64,000 bases of DNA from Hydnum rufescens UP504. Its lineage: Eukaryota > Basidiomycota > Agaricomycetes > Cantharellales > Hydnaceae. Numbering within the stretch: position 1 is the stretch's first letter; every line of letters starts with the position of its first letter. The notes beneath the pieces were generated by a model. The model made no database searches, was not told the DNA's origin, and saw nothing but the letters and a program-made list of their open reading frames with translations. The stretch lies in contig MU129011.1 in NCBI GenBank assembly GCA_014904985.1, forward strand, positions 76,537 to 140,536. Reading direction: 5' to 3'. Position numbers and translations under genes: made by a program. This document shows positions 23,580 through 34,851 of this stretch, piece by piece.

Positions 23580-25023
23580 TTAACTGCCATTTATGGATCA
23601 AAAGGACTCTTAAGTCATGAGACTAGCCTTTCTTGGTTACCTAATTACACATCTAGGTCACCTGGCTTTACTAGTGTGGCTGCCTGGTAAGACTTAGAGC
23701 TGAAATAGCCTAAATTGCATTTCTTTGACCCAGATATGCTTGTACTTCTACAACTGGAAGCTATGCCCTACCTTTCAGGTTCAGGTTTAAACCTGGTTCA
23801 GACCAGGTTTTGGATTCCAGGGAAGGGCAAAACCTGAACCTGACCTGAAGAAAACCAAATGAAACCTGACCCCAATGGAACCAGACCTGGGTCTGGTTTA
23901 GGTTTAAACCTGGGTTCTCAAGGTTTAAACCTGAACTTAGGCATCCATAGATGCCTTACATCTGAGATTTCATCTTAGACTATATGACACTTGATTACTT
24001 TTCAGCCTCTTTTGCAATCAAAGAAATTAAAAAAATTCTAGTTAATTATGTTGAATGCCCATCCATCCTACCTTTGGATCTAATGTCACAGTCAGACCTT
24101 GTCAATGCATTCAACTTGGTCCCTTCCATTATAGCCCATTCATATCCTTGGTCAAAGCATTGTCTTGAACAGTCATCTCCATGGGCTGAAGGCATGGGGG
24201 GTGTGAGCAATACATCAGGCATAACAGATGGAGGAGCTCCAGAAGCTGCAGGACTCTGGAGCATCCAGAGCTTCCAAAGCACAGCAAGAGCTCTGGAGGA
24301 CATTCAGTTTTCCTGATGTACAGTAATTTGAGGGATCCCCATTATTCACAGCACTGTTATGCAACAGAAATATCTACTTATATTTCCCATGAGTGTCCAT
24401 CCTTGCCACATACAGGAACAAAGGAGCTGTAGGAAGACACAGAGGGATCATGCAGATTGTCTAATAGTGATTTCAAAATCAACTGGCCTCAGATGTATGG
24501 TGTACCATTCAACAGAATAACCCATCATACCAGCCCCTCCATGGGAGGGATCTGGTCATGAGTCTAATGATGTGAGCACTGGCTGGACACAAACCAGCCT
24601 TTGCTGACTTGGCACTCCTCCATTCACTAGCCCCTCCTCTGCATTGTCATGCCTTTGGACTAAGAGGAATATAAGAAGTGCCAGTACATAGGATTATAAA
24701 TACCATATTAATGTATAGTCTCTGTAGCCTTGTTGCCTAAGGTGGACTTCTGCTGTAATGGCATTGAGAGGTTGCATGTTCAAACCTGAGTGAGGGTATT
24801 TGTTTTTGGCACCTTGGTTCTCATCACATGGGATGTGCTGGCTCACTGCCCAGTTCAAACTGTGCAGATGAGCCAAGCAGAATTAAAACTCTGAAGATGA
24901 GGTAATCATCAACCTAAGTCCTTTCTGTTATAGAGATAGAGATGAGCTAGTGATTTGTTCTGCTCATTGTTCACTGTGAATAGTATCCCCCAGAACTATT
25001 CATGGGGTGAGCCTAGGAATTAT
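23580..25023. other. CpG-poor repeat-derived DNA without a gene
   Basis: No conserved protein is visible. Positions 23760-23945 are built of shuffled GGTTTAAACCTG/AACCTGACC words, similar in style to the GACTCG repeat at 3029. A weak tRNA-like box B (GTTCAAACC) occurs at 24778. The stretch is decayed transposon DNA by composition. Confidence 0.4.
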
Positions 25024-25528
25024 TGTTGGGAACACCATGTGGATTGTTGTTACAAGTTGTACTTGCAACCTTGTGAGATTAACTGTGGCTATCCCACAAT
25101 CACATGACATTGCTGCCCATCACTTACAACTCCCAATCCTCCTTCTTTATTAATCCACTCCTTCTCACTTACATCTCCCCATCCTTTATTCATCCTCCCT
25201 TTCTTAGTAACTACCTTACCAATCCCTCCTTGATCTCTCAGTATATAAGTACCTGCCTTTTGTACCCTTGCTCCTTAGAAGACTGAGAATATATTTTCTT
25301 TGATTGAACTCTCACTCTTGCAACTAGCCTTTCATCCCTTGCAAACTTCTCTTTCATGTTAAGCTTCATTGAGAATTAGTCTTCTGCCTCACTCCTCTCA
25401 TGTACTTGTCTTTTGTGACCTTATGTAATCCTTGTGCCATGACTCCGTGTCAAATGTCTTAAGGAATTCTCTTTCATATTCAACTCAATTACATAATCAA
25501 CTCCTCATACTATGAATGACCCTTAACA
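25024..25528 (+). repeat. Solo LTR (505 bp)
   Basis: It starts TGTTGGGAAC and ends CCCTTAACA, giving TGTT...AACA inverted termini. Flanks are ATTAT (25019-25023) and ATTGT (25529-25533), a 5-bp duplication with one change. A TATATAAG box lies near 25244. No internal retrotransposon sequence adjoins, so it looks like a solo LTR left by recombination. Orientation is inferred from the TATA box. Confidence 0.6.
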
Positions 25529-25533
25529 ATTGT

Positions 25534-26033
25534 TCTCAAAAGTCCAGGTAAATATTCCTGAGCCCTTGAATTATTTTAAGGTTGTTAGACCCCTGCAATA
25601 GTTCCTAGGAGAATGCAACATATTGCCAGGTACCATAAGCTAAACCATTGTGCTGATAATTGATGGTTGACCCAGGTAAATATTCTTCTGGGAGCAAAGT
25701 GGGTACTGTGTGCCACATTTGGCAACCACCTGTGAGCAGTCAACATGATGTATATTCAGGGTTGCCAAAAAAATTTTACAGTGTATGAAAGGAACTATAA
25801 ACAGGTATAAATTACAATGGTAGCAGTGTGGTTTAGGGGTGTTGATGTCAATATTAAAGCTGTGCATGTGGGCTGTTAACATTGTACATGGCCAGTTGTC
25901 ATTGGCAGCTTTGCTTCCATCATCATGATGTCAGGAGCCATGATACTTCCAGTAATGTTCAGAGGTGAATTCAGGATATTGGTTGTGTTTACAAAGATAG
26001 GAATGATATTGTTTGAGAAACTCTCTTGATGGC
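25534..26033. other. No gene seen between two repeats
   Basis: This is CpG-poor sequence with no recognisable protein or RNA gene on either strand. It lies between the solo LTR and repeat copy B. Confidence 0.4.
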
Positions 26034-27043
26034 CAGTGTGGAAGATAAAAACATCCAGTATCAGAAAATGAAAAATCACACCACTTCCAGCCTTTGGACA
26101 ATCACATGACCAATTACAAAATTAATTATGGCTCCATGCAGAAACCGAATTCATTCTATAACTCCATCAGTTTTGATCAAAAACATACACCCATATAATT
26201 CTTGGAAAGCTACGATTCACACCTTTTGAACAGTACCAAACACAAGTTGAATGGGCCAAAACTGCACTCTCCAGACCAATTTTACTATCAAAATCTGGAA
26301 TTTCCAGTAAAAAATGAATTTCTCTGTCAGTTTGCATCCAATCCTCTCAGAACCACTATGCCTAGAAAGATGTTGAAAATATGCATCTAATGGTACCAGC
26401 AAAGTGAGGAACAGATCAAAACTACACTTGACAGAATGATATTACTATCAGAATCAACACCCATCTGTATTTTATGAATTTCTGTCAGTTTGCATCCAAT
26501 CTGCTCAGAACTACTGCTCCCAGAAAGCTGTTAACAATCTGCATCGAATGATACCAAGAATGCCTATTATGGATGCAAACTGCTATTTCTGCATCAAATC
26601 CCATCCCATGCACTTGTTCCCATTATCAACCAGCAACAAAACACCTTAACCATTGGACTATGCTCAAATTAATCTCCAAAACCCAGAGATACCCTTTCAT
26701 TTCACCTCCCAGAATGCTCCACATGGTCAGTGACCTCATGCTCCAAACATTCCACATGCTCAGCAAATTGGTGACATCACCCCCTCCATGATTTCTTTTG
26801 TTCTCTTTATGAATGACATCACTATGACATCACACTTTATGGATGACTCAGCTATGACCACATTATGACATCATTTTGTTATTACTCTTTTGTTCTTGCT
26901 CCATGCACAGCCACCTCCAGAAAGGTATAAAAGCTGGTAGATTTCCTGTATCCCCCCATCATCTCCTCTCTCTGGAAATCATCACTGTCAACCACTGTCA
27001 ACTTTTCTGCTTGCCTCTGAAGAACAGTCTATCTACTGTAGTG
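26034..27043. repeat. Repeat copy B, shorter relative of copy A
   Basis: It starts with the same CAGTGTGGAAGATAAAAAC as copy A and stays closely similar, with small deletions, to about 27034. It includes the TATAAAAGCTGGTAG box near 26927. Copy A continues for another 0.57 kb; copy B instead reaches a TAGTG at 27039-27043. The shared left end and different right ends suggest internal deletion or truncation. Confidence 0.65.
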
Positions 27044-27710
27044 TTATGGTCTTGGCAATATCACATGACATTACATAATTTCAGTCACACCCCAGATCTG
27101 GCAATACTGCCTTGAGGAGGGTGTGACACCCCCCCAATTAGCAATATGGGGTAGACTGCTGGTGGAAGTGTCAGTGCCTAGGTTTCCTGGGGCTGTCCAA
27201 CCATCAGTGCCATCACCCCAGCTGCTAGAATGTGGTGCTAGAAATCTGATCTGTATGGAAGCAGTGTGATTGCTAGGCACTGCTAGTGTCAAATTAGTGT
27301 TGGATGTCCAGTGAAATTTTTGCATGTTTGATTTGTGCCCTGTTCACACACACTCTCTGGTATCAGGTCACTGAACAGACTACATGAGCAAGAGCTCTTT
27401 GGAATTCTACCCTCCATCACATATTGTGCATATTTGTCCTATGAATCCAAATCTTGATAGGATTGTCCACTTTCCTGCTTCATCCATCTATGATGGGGTA
27501 CCACCATCCCTTGTGGGGGATTATCTCCCTGGCCTTCACCTCCCAGTCCACCAGCTACTCAACCTCCCACTTCCACCAATTCCTCAAAGTTCACAAGTTC
27601 TCATAGCAGCCACATCCCTGAAGACACCTTCCATTACCCTAACCTCTCAAGAACTCCATAAAATACCACTCCCTACCTGAAAGGTACTCAGCCAGCTCAC
27701 AGACAAAACC

Positions 27711-28590
27711 ATGCCACCAAAACATTCATCCATTGCCCTTTCATCCAAAGACATGCCTATGATTTACCTTCCTCTCGAGATTTGCACAGTGTGGAAGGCA
27801 TTATTCTTTACACTGGATGTTCAGGCATTGTGGCAGGATGCAAAGGCTTGGGTATCCAGCCTTGGCAATGAAGACCCAGTGGTTATTCATGCCCTATGCA
27901 ATTTACAAGCAATCCCCTGGGGTGGGTAATTGCCATACATTGGATTTGGAGTGGCTTCCCTCACTCAGTTTCTTGGGCAGCATTGGCTGTCTGATGGGGA
28001 AATGTCCCAACAAGCTTCTTTGACAAAGGAGTTTATTGTGCAGCATCTAGAAAATGCCAGTGATTCATGTCCTTCAATCCATGACACCTTTCTAGCAACA
28101 ATGATCTTGCAATGCTACCATGAATGAGACTGCAATCCATACAATGCTGGATCAGCACCTCATCACTTGTTTCATCTTGGCAAGAGGGTTCACTCTGGTT
28201 TGCAGGCCATTATTGCTGGGACTGCACACATTGGAGGAAATCACTTTATTTCATTTGCTATTGATAGCACCACTCAGATTTTGTATATTGGTGATTCTCT
28301 GGACATTGTTGAGAATATCAAGATGCTCAGTTCTGCTCTCTGATGGTGGCTGGCTCAACACTTTTGCAACCCTTCATTGAAATTCATTACAAAACACCTC
28401 CCCATTATGAAGCAAACCAATAGTTCATCTTGTGGTATCCTTGCCTACAATGCAATTGAACATTTTGTGGCCCCTGAGATCTTCCCTCTTTTGGCATCAT
28501 CAGATGCCATTAATCAAGTGCATGTGGCAAGATTTAACTCCCTTACAGAGATGGCCTTGAGATATGTATGTCCTCTTACTTTCTTTAATG
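27711..28590 (+). pseudogene. Ulp1-like (C48) cysteine protease domain of a transposon
   Basis: The order of motifs is that of Ulp1/SENP proteases: a WLSDGEMSQQ entry segment near 27985, a catalytic His in NHFISFAID near 28240, Asp in IGDSLD near 28290, then Gln and Cys in MKQTNSSSCGILAYNA near 28407-28455. Such proteases cleave SUMO-like tags; their role in transposons is unclear. A likely intron lies near 27928-27971. Frame changes near 28127 and 28330-28380 break the protein. Confidence 0.65.
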
Positions 28591-28940
28591 AAGAGATTTT
28601 GCTAACAAGATACCTTAGAAGGAACAGGAACCACTCCCTTTGGGTCCTTCAACCCCCCCAATTCACCATACCTCTTCCAGTGAATTGTTGTCACCATCAC
28701 CAGTGGTGCCAGATGTCCTTGATACAATGGAAACTTCTTACCTGCCATTCATCTCACCAATCTCAAGGAAAAGTGGCAACATCTATTCTGTCCAAGGTGC
28801 AACCCTTCACTTCTCATTGAGATTCTGATGGGGAGGAGATGAGTGTACCACCCTCACCAACATCTATCATGTCATCAATCCTCAAAGATGAACATCAGCC
28901 AATCATGAAGCTCCCACAGCTCAAGTGAGGTGGAGAGTCT

Positions 28941-29231
28941 TTGCAACCAGAAGACAGACCTCCCCAAAAAGCTCCTAGGCTGGCATCAATTGAGGATTTC
29001 TTCCCTCATCTCTCCCATGAGAAATGGCTTGTGGCTAGCAAGGAAGCTTTGGTCCAACAGAATGAGGCAAGGAAAAACTCCCAAGCCATAGAAGCTGTTC
29101 AAGAGGCCAGGAAAAAGATCCATGCATGGAAATGGGTCAGAGAGTGTCAACAGGAGAGCCATGCCAGAAAATGTGAATGTGAGATTGCTTCCAGGATCTG
29201 GAAGCCACCTGTCCTCATCAAGGTATGGTGA
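28941..29231 (+). pseudogene. Charged helical ORF between the Ulp1 and transposase remnants
   Basis: It contains IEDFFPHLSHEKWLVASKEA, then a Lys/Glu/Arg-rich stretch to 29200 likely to form a coiled coil. Similar linker segments accompany Ulp1-bearing transposons of mushrooms. No enzyme motif is seen. A possible intron donor follows at 29223. Confidence 0.45.
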
Positions 29232-29295
29232 AATGTCCCTGTCTGAGCATTGATTTAGGACATATTTTAGGCAGACTCCCACCCCACATGAGGAC

Positions 29296-30867
29296 ATGAC
29301 AACACCCCAACCAACAATGAGACCTTCAGAAGAATGTAGCTATGCTGAACTCTCCTGCCCACAGTGTGTGATTATGTATGAACACATCAAGGAATCTCAT
29401 GATCTATCCAAGGGTGGTAGGCCTCTGTCTGAAAAATCTTACATAGAAGCCCAACAGATGAACTGGCAGAGTCCAATTTACTGGCCACCCATTGCCAAGG
29501 CAGCATGTAATGTGCAATTCCCATTCAAAAGAGTCATGATCCAAGCATACCTTGTTCATTACTACAGTGCTCCATATGACTGCTTGAGCTCCTCTCTCAT
29601 TGGGACTTGGATTGATGCCAATGCTACATTGCAGGCCTCTGGCATTGTTTGGAAAAAGAATGTACTTCAGCATGTGGAAATTGGGCACTTGAAATCAGGT
29701 CACACCATGAATAAAGGATTATTAGTATGGAATGTCCATCTGCATTCAGCTATTTGTTGGTAAAATTCATTATCAGAGCAGATTTCCTGAGATAGAAGCC
29801 ATGGTGGCCAAGCAATTGATGAACTTACAGAAGGCAGGTGTTGTGGTAGACTTGAGCTTGGCATGTGGCTTGATGGTCAGTGCTGTTGCAAACTATGCCC
29901 CAGAGCTGTTCAAACTTGAAATCAAAACCAGGAAAAAACAATTCACTTGTTCACATTCATTCATCCATTGGTTTATGTGTGGTCATCTCCAGCTTTCTTG
30001 CCATCAAGGCACTTGTGCTGCTCAGAAAATTCCAAAAGATGCTCAAGAGCAGGGCCTAGATATGTTCTTTTGCCTCTGTAGTTTCATTCATGACCATAGC
30101 ACCCCCCTGGAGCTTATTCTCAATTTCAATCAGACTCAGGGTGTCTACTCCCCTGGAACACAGTATACATGGCACACACAAGGCAAAAAACAGGTTCCTA
30201 TTATCAGCAATGAAGACAAGTGTGTGTTCAGCCATGTGATGTTGGTATTCAACATGTCCTCAAGCTCAGAATGAAGCATGGGGCTCATGCAGACATTGTG
30301 GAAGAAGCATTGGATGCATTTGTGTGATAAAAGAACCTCATGCAATAGATCAAGGATGTGGAGGTACAAACCAGTGGGGTATGTACATGGGTACCTACAT
30401 TATATATAGTAAAAAAGGGGGCGGCCATAGGATAGGCTGGACAAGTGGAGAGGGGTGAGGCTGCAGACAAGTGGCACATGATGTACGCCATAGCCAATAA
30501 CTGCCCATTTCAACATGCATATGGAGGTGCCATGAGTGCCAAAGACCTTCTCCTTGATAGGTCCCTCCCAACATTGCAAGATTGGTCATTCAAATGGGTG
30601 ATGTTGGGCCATGAGGCTATCAATCATCCTGACCTTGTGAAGCAGGTGAGTCTTCTATTTTCTGTAGTGTCTGTTTCACCCTTCTCTAACATGGACTGCT
30701 TTTTTAGGCCTTCAAATTGTGTACCATCAAGACAAGAGGGTTATCTTTCAATCTCTCATACAAGTCTCTCACATCACATGAGGCCAGAGCTGCCCTTGCC
30801 AATCTCCAAGATATGGATATGGATCGTTCAGCCCAGGGAAACAAGTTTTGACCTCTTAGGCTGGATT
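29296..30867 (+). pseudogene. pogo/DDE_1-like transposase with its catalytic core deleted
   Basis: The N-terminal part runs from 29320: a CPQCVIMYEHIKESH finger-like start, then KGGRPLSEKSYIEAQQMNWQ and later ELILNFNQTQ near 30112-30140. The related fungal proteins have NFDQTQ there, so the first catalytic Asp is Asn here. After SNEDK at about 30220 the frame jumps straight to VQPCDVGIQHVLKLRMKHG. That is the end of the core, so the middle with the remaining acidic residues is gone. The C-terminal part (WVMLGHEAINHPDLVKQ, a GT-AG intron at about 30645-30708, then NLQDMDMDRSAQGNKF and a stop) is intact in outline. Confidence 0.62.
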
Positions 30868-31026
30868 TCACTACACAGGAAGGGACCTAAGAGGTCCAGC
30901 ACTGATATCCAGCAGCTCCTGCAATCACCAGCACTCAGCTGCTATCAGGGCTTTCTTCTAGCACCTGCTGTCATACTGAGAGCCAGCTGCTCCAATCCAT
31001 TCTATAGTAGCTGCTATATCATCAGA

Positions 31027-32385
31027 AGAGCTTCACGGGACTAGAAATTCTTCTTTTTCTCATGTAAATTCATCACTGAGGCTGTCAGGGCCACGCTGCG
31101 ACGAGAGCACCAAACAAATATAAACACAGATAATTCCGGCTAAGTCTGGTGTAAGTCCGGCTAAGTCCGAGAGAATCCGGGCAGGAATGAGATAATGAAG
31201 ATAGGAGAGGACGGAGAGGCAATCCAGCAGCCCAGAAGGGACTAGGCAGAAACGAGCACAGCAGTCCTTAAGCTCACGGAGTCAACTGGAAAATACTCGG
31301 ACCTGTAGTCCGGAGTAACAGCGGAAATCCTGAGGTTATGTAATACGAATACGGAATACATGAAGGCTGACCTGTAGTCCGGAGTAACAGCGGAAATCCT
31401 GAGAGCCCAAAGCTGGGGTCTCTGGACTTCGCTCTCGGACTACTTATACATGATGACTATACTACGGGGGAGTGATCGCTAAACTGGAGGTGGTTACAAG
31501 GGGGACAGGAACAGGAACAGGAACAGGAACTCGGCCAGGGGGTGAACCGGAAGCAATGGGAAATGAAAGGGAAATGAAAAGGAAATGAAACCAAGATAGG
31601 GTTGGACCGGAGTCAAACCGGAATCAAGCCGGAAGCAAAGTGGACTTGGGCGAGGGAAATAAGTGGAGAACCGGACTGGAGGTGGGCGGACGAGGACCGG
31701 AGTTGACCGGAGTAGACCGGAGTTGTGGAGAACCAGACTGGAGGTGGGCGGACGAGGACCAGAGTTGACCGGAGTAGACCGGAGTTGGGGGTGAACCCTG
31801 ACAGAGGCCCCAGTAGTATGCTACACACAAAACTGGCCATAGGGAGTGAAAAAATGTGATAATTGCCAAAATTACCACTTTGGGGTGATTTTTTCATGTG
31901 ACACCCCACATCTCTTAGTTTGGTGACCCTCCTGTGACGTGTGACAAAGTGGGCTCTAGGTTAGGTTTGAGGGGATGTGTGACACATGACACAAACCTAC
32001 AGTCAAAATGGTACAGTACTACTGCATCCATTGTCAGTATTCAAGGATAACGTGACACAATTATGTAATTGTTCCCTTTAAGGGATTTCCTTTTTCGTTT
32101 GTTACATTCCCCTTCTGAGCTACTGTCCTATTTTGACCATAGGTTCGTGTCATGGGTCACACACCCCCTCGAACCTAACTTAGAACCGCTTTGTCACACA
32201 TCACAGAAGGGTCCCTGAACTAAGAAATGTGGGGTGTCACATGAAAAATTTGCCCCAGAGGGGTAATTTTGCCAATTATCAGATTTTTTTGGTCCCTTTG
32301 GCCAGTTTTGTGCATAGTATACTATGGGGGCCTCTGCGATGAATTTACACAAGAAAAAAAAGAATTTCTAGTCCCACCCAGCTCT
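31027..32385. repeat. Long-armed palindromic MITE split by a solo LTR
   Basis: The left arm starts at 31027 (AGAGCTTCACGGGACTAGAA) and, after skipping the inserted LTR, continues from 31809 past 32000. The right arm, read inverted from 32385, begins AGAGCTGGGTGGGACTAGAA and mirrors it for roughly 300 bp with scattered changes. Without the insert the unit is about 633 bp. No protein is encoded. Related words recur near 33000-33080, perhaps a diverged copy. Confidence 0.75.
31083..31803. repeat. Solo LTR with perfect ends inside the MITE
   Basis: The 721-bp sequence begins TGTCAGGG and ends CCCTGACA, a perfect 8-bp inverted terminus, and is flanked by the 5-bp duplication GAGGC (31078-31082 and 31804-31808). 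It contains internal duplications: CTGTAGTCCGGAGTAACAGC twice (near 31302 and 31369), an AACAGG microsatellite near 31509, and a 60-bp tandem duplication at about 31668-31788. No retrotransposon body is present, so it is a solo LTR from a family not otherwise seen here. Confidence 0.85.
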
Positions 32386-33439
32386 CGACTACCATTCGAT
32401 ATCATTTTGATGCGGATTAGGTTTCTTTATCCACTTCCCATGACTGCCTGAGAAGGGTCTACAGCGGAATCACATGAAGGGTGATATCTGGAGTTCGGAG
32501 GTGTCAAACTGAGAACACAGATATATACATAAGGGAGAAGAAAAGAGAGAAATACCTGGAGTTCGGAGGTGTCAAACTGAGGGACTGCCTCCAGAACTCC
32601 AAGGTATATATAGGGCATCCAGGCCGAGATCACTGGATGCCATAACTGGTGCTAACCAGATAAGGAATAGGGGCAAATAACAAATGTGTCAATCAGGGAA
32701 ATGGAATATCAAATGCAATACCTGCCACATCTCAACACCACCTTCAATGGCTCCATGATAGAACACTTCCATGATAGTGTCAATACAACAGTCATGTTAA
32801 ATAATGGTTCTTCACTTATCATGCTGTGAGGGATCGGAGCTTTTGCACACTGGGTCTTGTTCAGAGGGGCTGCGGTGCATATAGATCATGCCATGTAAGG
32901 ATGGTCCAGAGTTCTGCTATCAGCAGTTGGGAGCTCCGCAAGAATCTGATTCTGGATCTCAGGTCATATGAACTTGAGTGTCACATGTCACGAAGCCACC
33001 CGAACTCAGGTCAACCTGGGCAGAAGCAAAAAAAATTGTCACGTGATATTTGATCGAACCTACAGTCGAAATAGGACAGTATACAGCTTCAGCCGAATTC
33101 CCCAAGGCTTCCCTCAGCTCTCTTACACAAGACTGAGGTAAGCCCATATCCATTGCTACACTTTCCTTAATGTTCAGACTCTAACTATTGTATATAGATA
33201 TTCCTTAGGTACTATTTACAATACAGCTCTCTTACACAAGACTGAGATATTCCTTAGCCTTTAATATCCATATGGACCATAACTCCATATATGGGGCAGG
33301 TGAGGCAGGTGAATGGAAGCGAGACACAGCATGGGGGCAATTGTCGGGACTTGCACTGGAGGGTCCGAGTCTCCGAGAAGTCCAGTGGCAACATCAGCCG
33401 GCAGTTTCCGAACAGCTCTTACTCCACTCATACTCTTAC
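32386..33439. other. Repeat-rich spacer without a gene
   Basis: A 27-bp word containing GGAGTTCGGAGGTGTCAAAC occurs at about 32489 and 32557. A second word, CAGCTCTCTTACACAAGACT, occurs at about 33115 and 33224. Part of the MITE sequence recurs near 33055. No coding region is recognised. Confidence 0.5.
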
Positions 33440-33656
33440 ACTCATGACCAGACTTCCTCAGCTTGCTGAGGGACTGGTATAATGGGTATTGCCGGCAGGT
33501 TCTGTCTTGCGAGCAAAGAATGGCAGTGCTAATACAGATTTTGCCTCGGAAACAAAATCTGTATTAGCACTGCCATTCTTTGCTCGCAAGACAGAACCTG
33601 CCGGCAATACCCATTATACCAGTCCCTCCGCAAGCTGAGGAAGTCTGGTCACGAGT
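33440..33656. repeat. Near-perfect 104-bp-arm palindrome with a 9-base loop
   Basis: Positions 33440-33543 are complementary to 33553-33656 with two mismatches (at 33444 and 33467). The loop, CCTCGGAAA, is 33544-33552. The transcript would fold into a very stable hairpin, about 102 bp paired. Neither arm encodes a recognisable protein. It could be a foldback element, a hairpin RNA source, or a sequencing or assembly fold-back artefact. Confidence 0.85.
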
Positions 33657-34851
33657 CTATCATACTCTAGCCACCCTTTTTAGGTGTCGTGCCTTTGGCT
33701 TGAAACTTATGGATAACGGCTACCTTAGATTTCTGTTATAGATTAGGCTGAAACCAACAGCCTAGGCTGACACTGGTTGTCTGAATCAGTCTGATACACC
33801 ACCCTCTGACCATGCAGTTTCTTACCATAAAGCCTTCGGTAGTGCGTCGGTGGACTGCTCTCGGGGAGCCCCATGCGGTATACAAACCCTGATTTTTCTG
33901 TCTCTCCAGGCCATTTGCGCTGTCTACGTCTATGAGGGGACACCTGTTTCCCAATCCACTGATCCCTCCCATTGTTCACCGGCTTAGGCGACAGGGTGAC
34001 AGACAACCCCACCCCCCGCACAGTCATATCTTCCGCCCTCACGCGTCGAGATCGGGAGGCAATTCCTTCGCTATCTCTCACACAAGCACGGCAGTACATA
34101 CAAGGTGTTTGACCGGCGAGCAAATAGGTACAGATTCCCTGGCCACGATCTTCCTGAGTGGTTTGCGATTGGTTTCCGTCATCTCGGGTGACCAAGTAAG
34201 CGCCCGAACTACACAAAAATTGGTGATGTAGCTCCTGCAGTATTGAATAATTCCTGTGCTTGGTAGTATGTGGTTAGATCATAGCTTTAGAGTAGTTGTG
34301 TTTAAGCGCCCAGTATGATCCCCCCGGACCTTGCCCTTGAGGCTTCCAATGAACGAATTTTTTAGCATCCTCCGAGCCGGCGATGAATCCTAAGCTCAAA
34401 GAACTCGGAGGCATCCTAACTAAGGATCTCCACGGCACCGACCCAGCATGATGGCCCGTTTGGAGAAGCTATGTAATTATTCCTGCCAAAACAGGAGAAC
34501 AATCACTATTCTCAGGAAGCGTCGTTGAATCTCGGTTGGGCAGTGCCGTATCCCCTCTTACAATCTTCTGCTTTCAGCACACTCAGACGGGACTGCCTCC
34601 CAATATTTAGCAGTCATGCCCATGCCATTCTCCCGATCGCGGGCGCCGAATGGCAATGGCACCCAACTAAAGTGAGAAAACTAACATCTGGTGCCCCCTC
34701 GGCCTGTTTATCTTCCAAGCTGCTTTCAGATCACCAAGCCCTCATCCACAGGGCCAGTACCCCGAAGGTCCTTCCAGGATGGGGTGGCGATGACATCTGT
34801 GAGTCTGACAGGTTTGAGCGAAAGCTGGTCTTTCATTTCTATTTCATGTAG
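33657..34851. other. Spacer with unassigned reading frames
   Basis: Open frames exist on both strands (for example 34216-33743 minus and 34525-34851 plus) but none matches a family I know and they overlap one another. The end of the stretch may hold the first exons of the AAA+ ATPase gene that follows. Confidence 0.35.

Larger units (their letters stand above)
27384..30867 (+). mobile_element. Remnant of a Ulp1-protease plus DDE-transposase DNA transposon
   Basis: Three pieces on one strand belong together: a C48 (Ulp1-like) protease region, a short charged helical ORF, and a pogo/DDE_1-like transposase. This combination occurs in large DNA transposons of mushrooms. The terminal repeats were not found, so the outer limits are those of the coding remnants. 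Stops, frame changes and an internal deletion show that it is dead. CpG is nearly absent. Confidence 0.6.

Noticed and set aside
24712..24800. tRNA-like sequence with box A-like TAGCCTTGTTGCC and box B GTTCAAACC
   Set aside because: The anticodon and acceptor stems do not pair, so no tRNA can be called; a decayed SINE is possible but unsupported by a second copy.
33743..34216. A 157-codon minus-strand frame, Arg/Ser-rich
   Set aside because: No known family and overlapped by an equally plausible plus-strand frame; not enough to call a gene.
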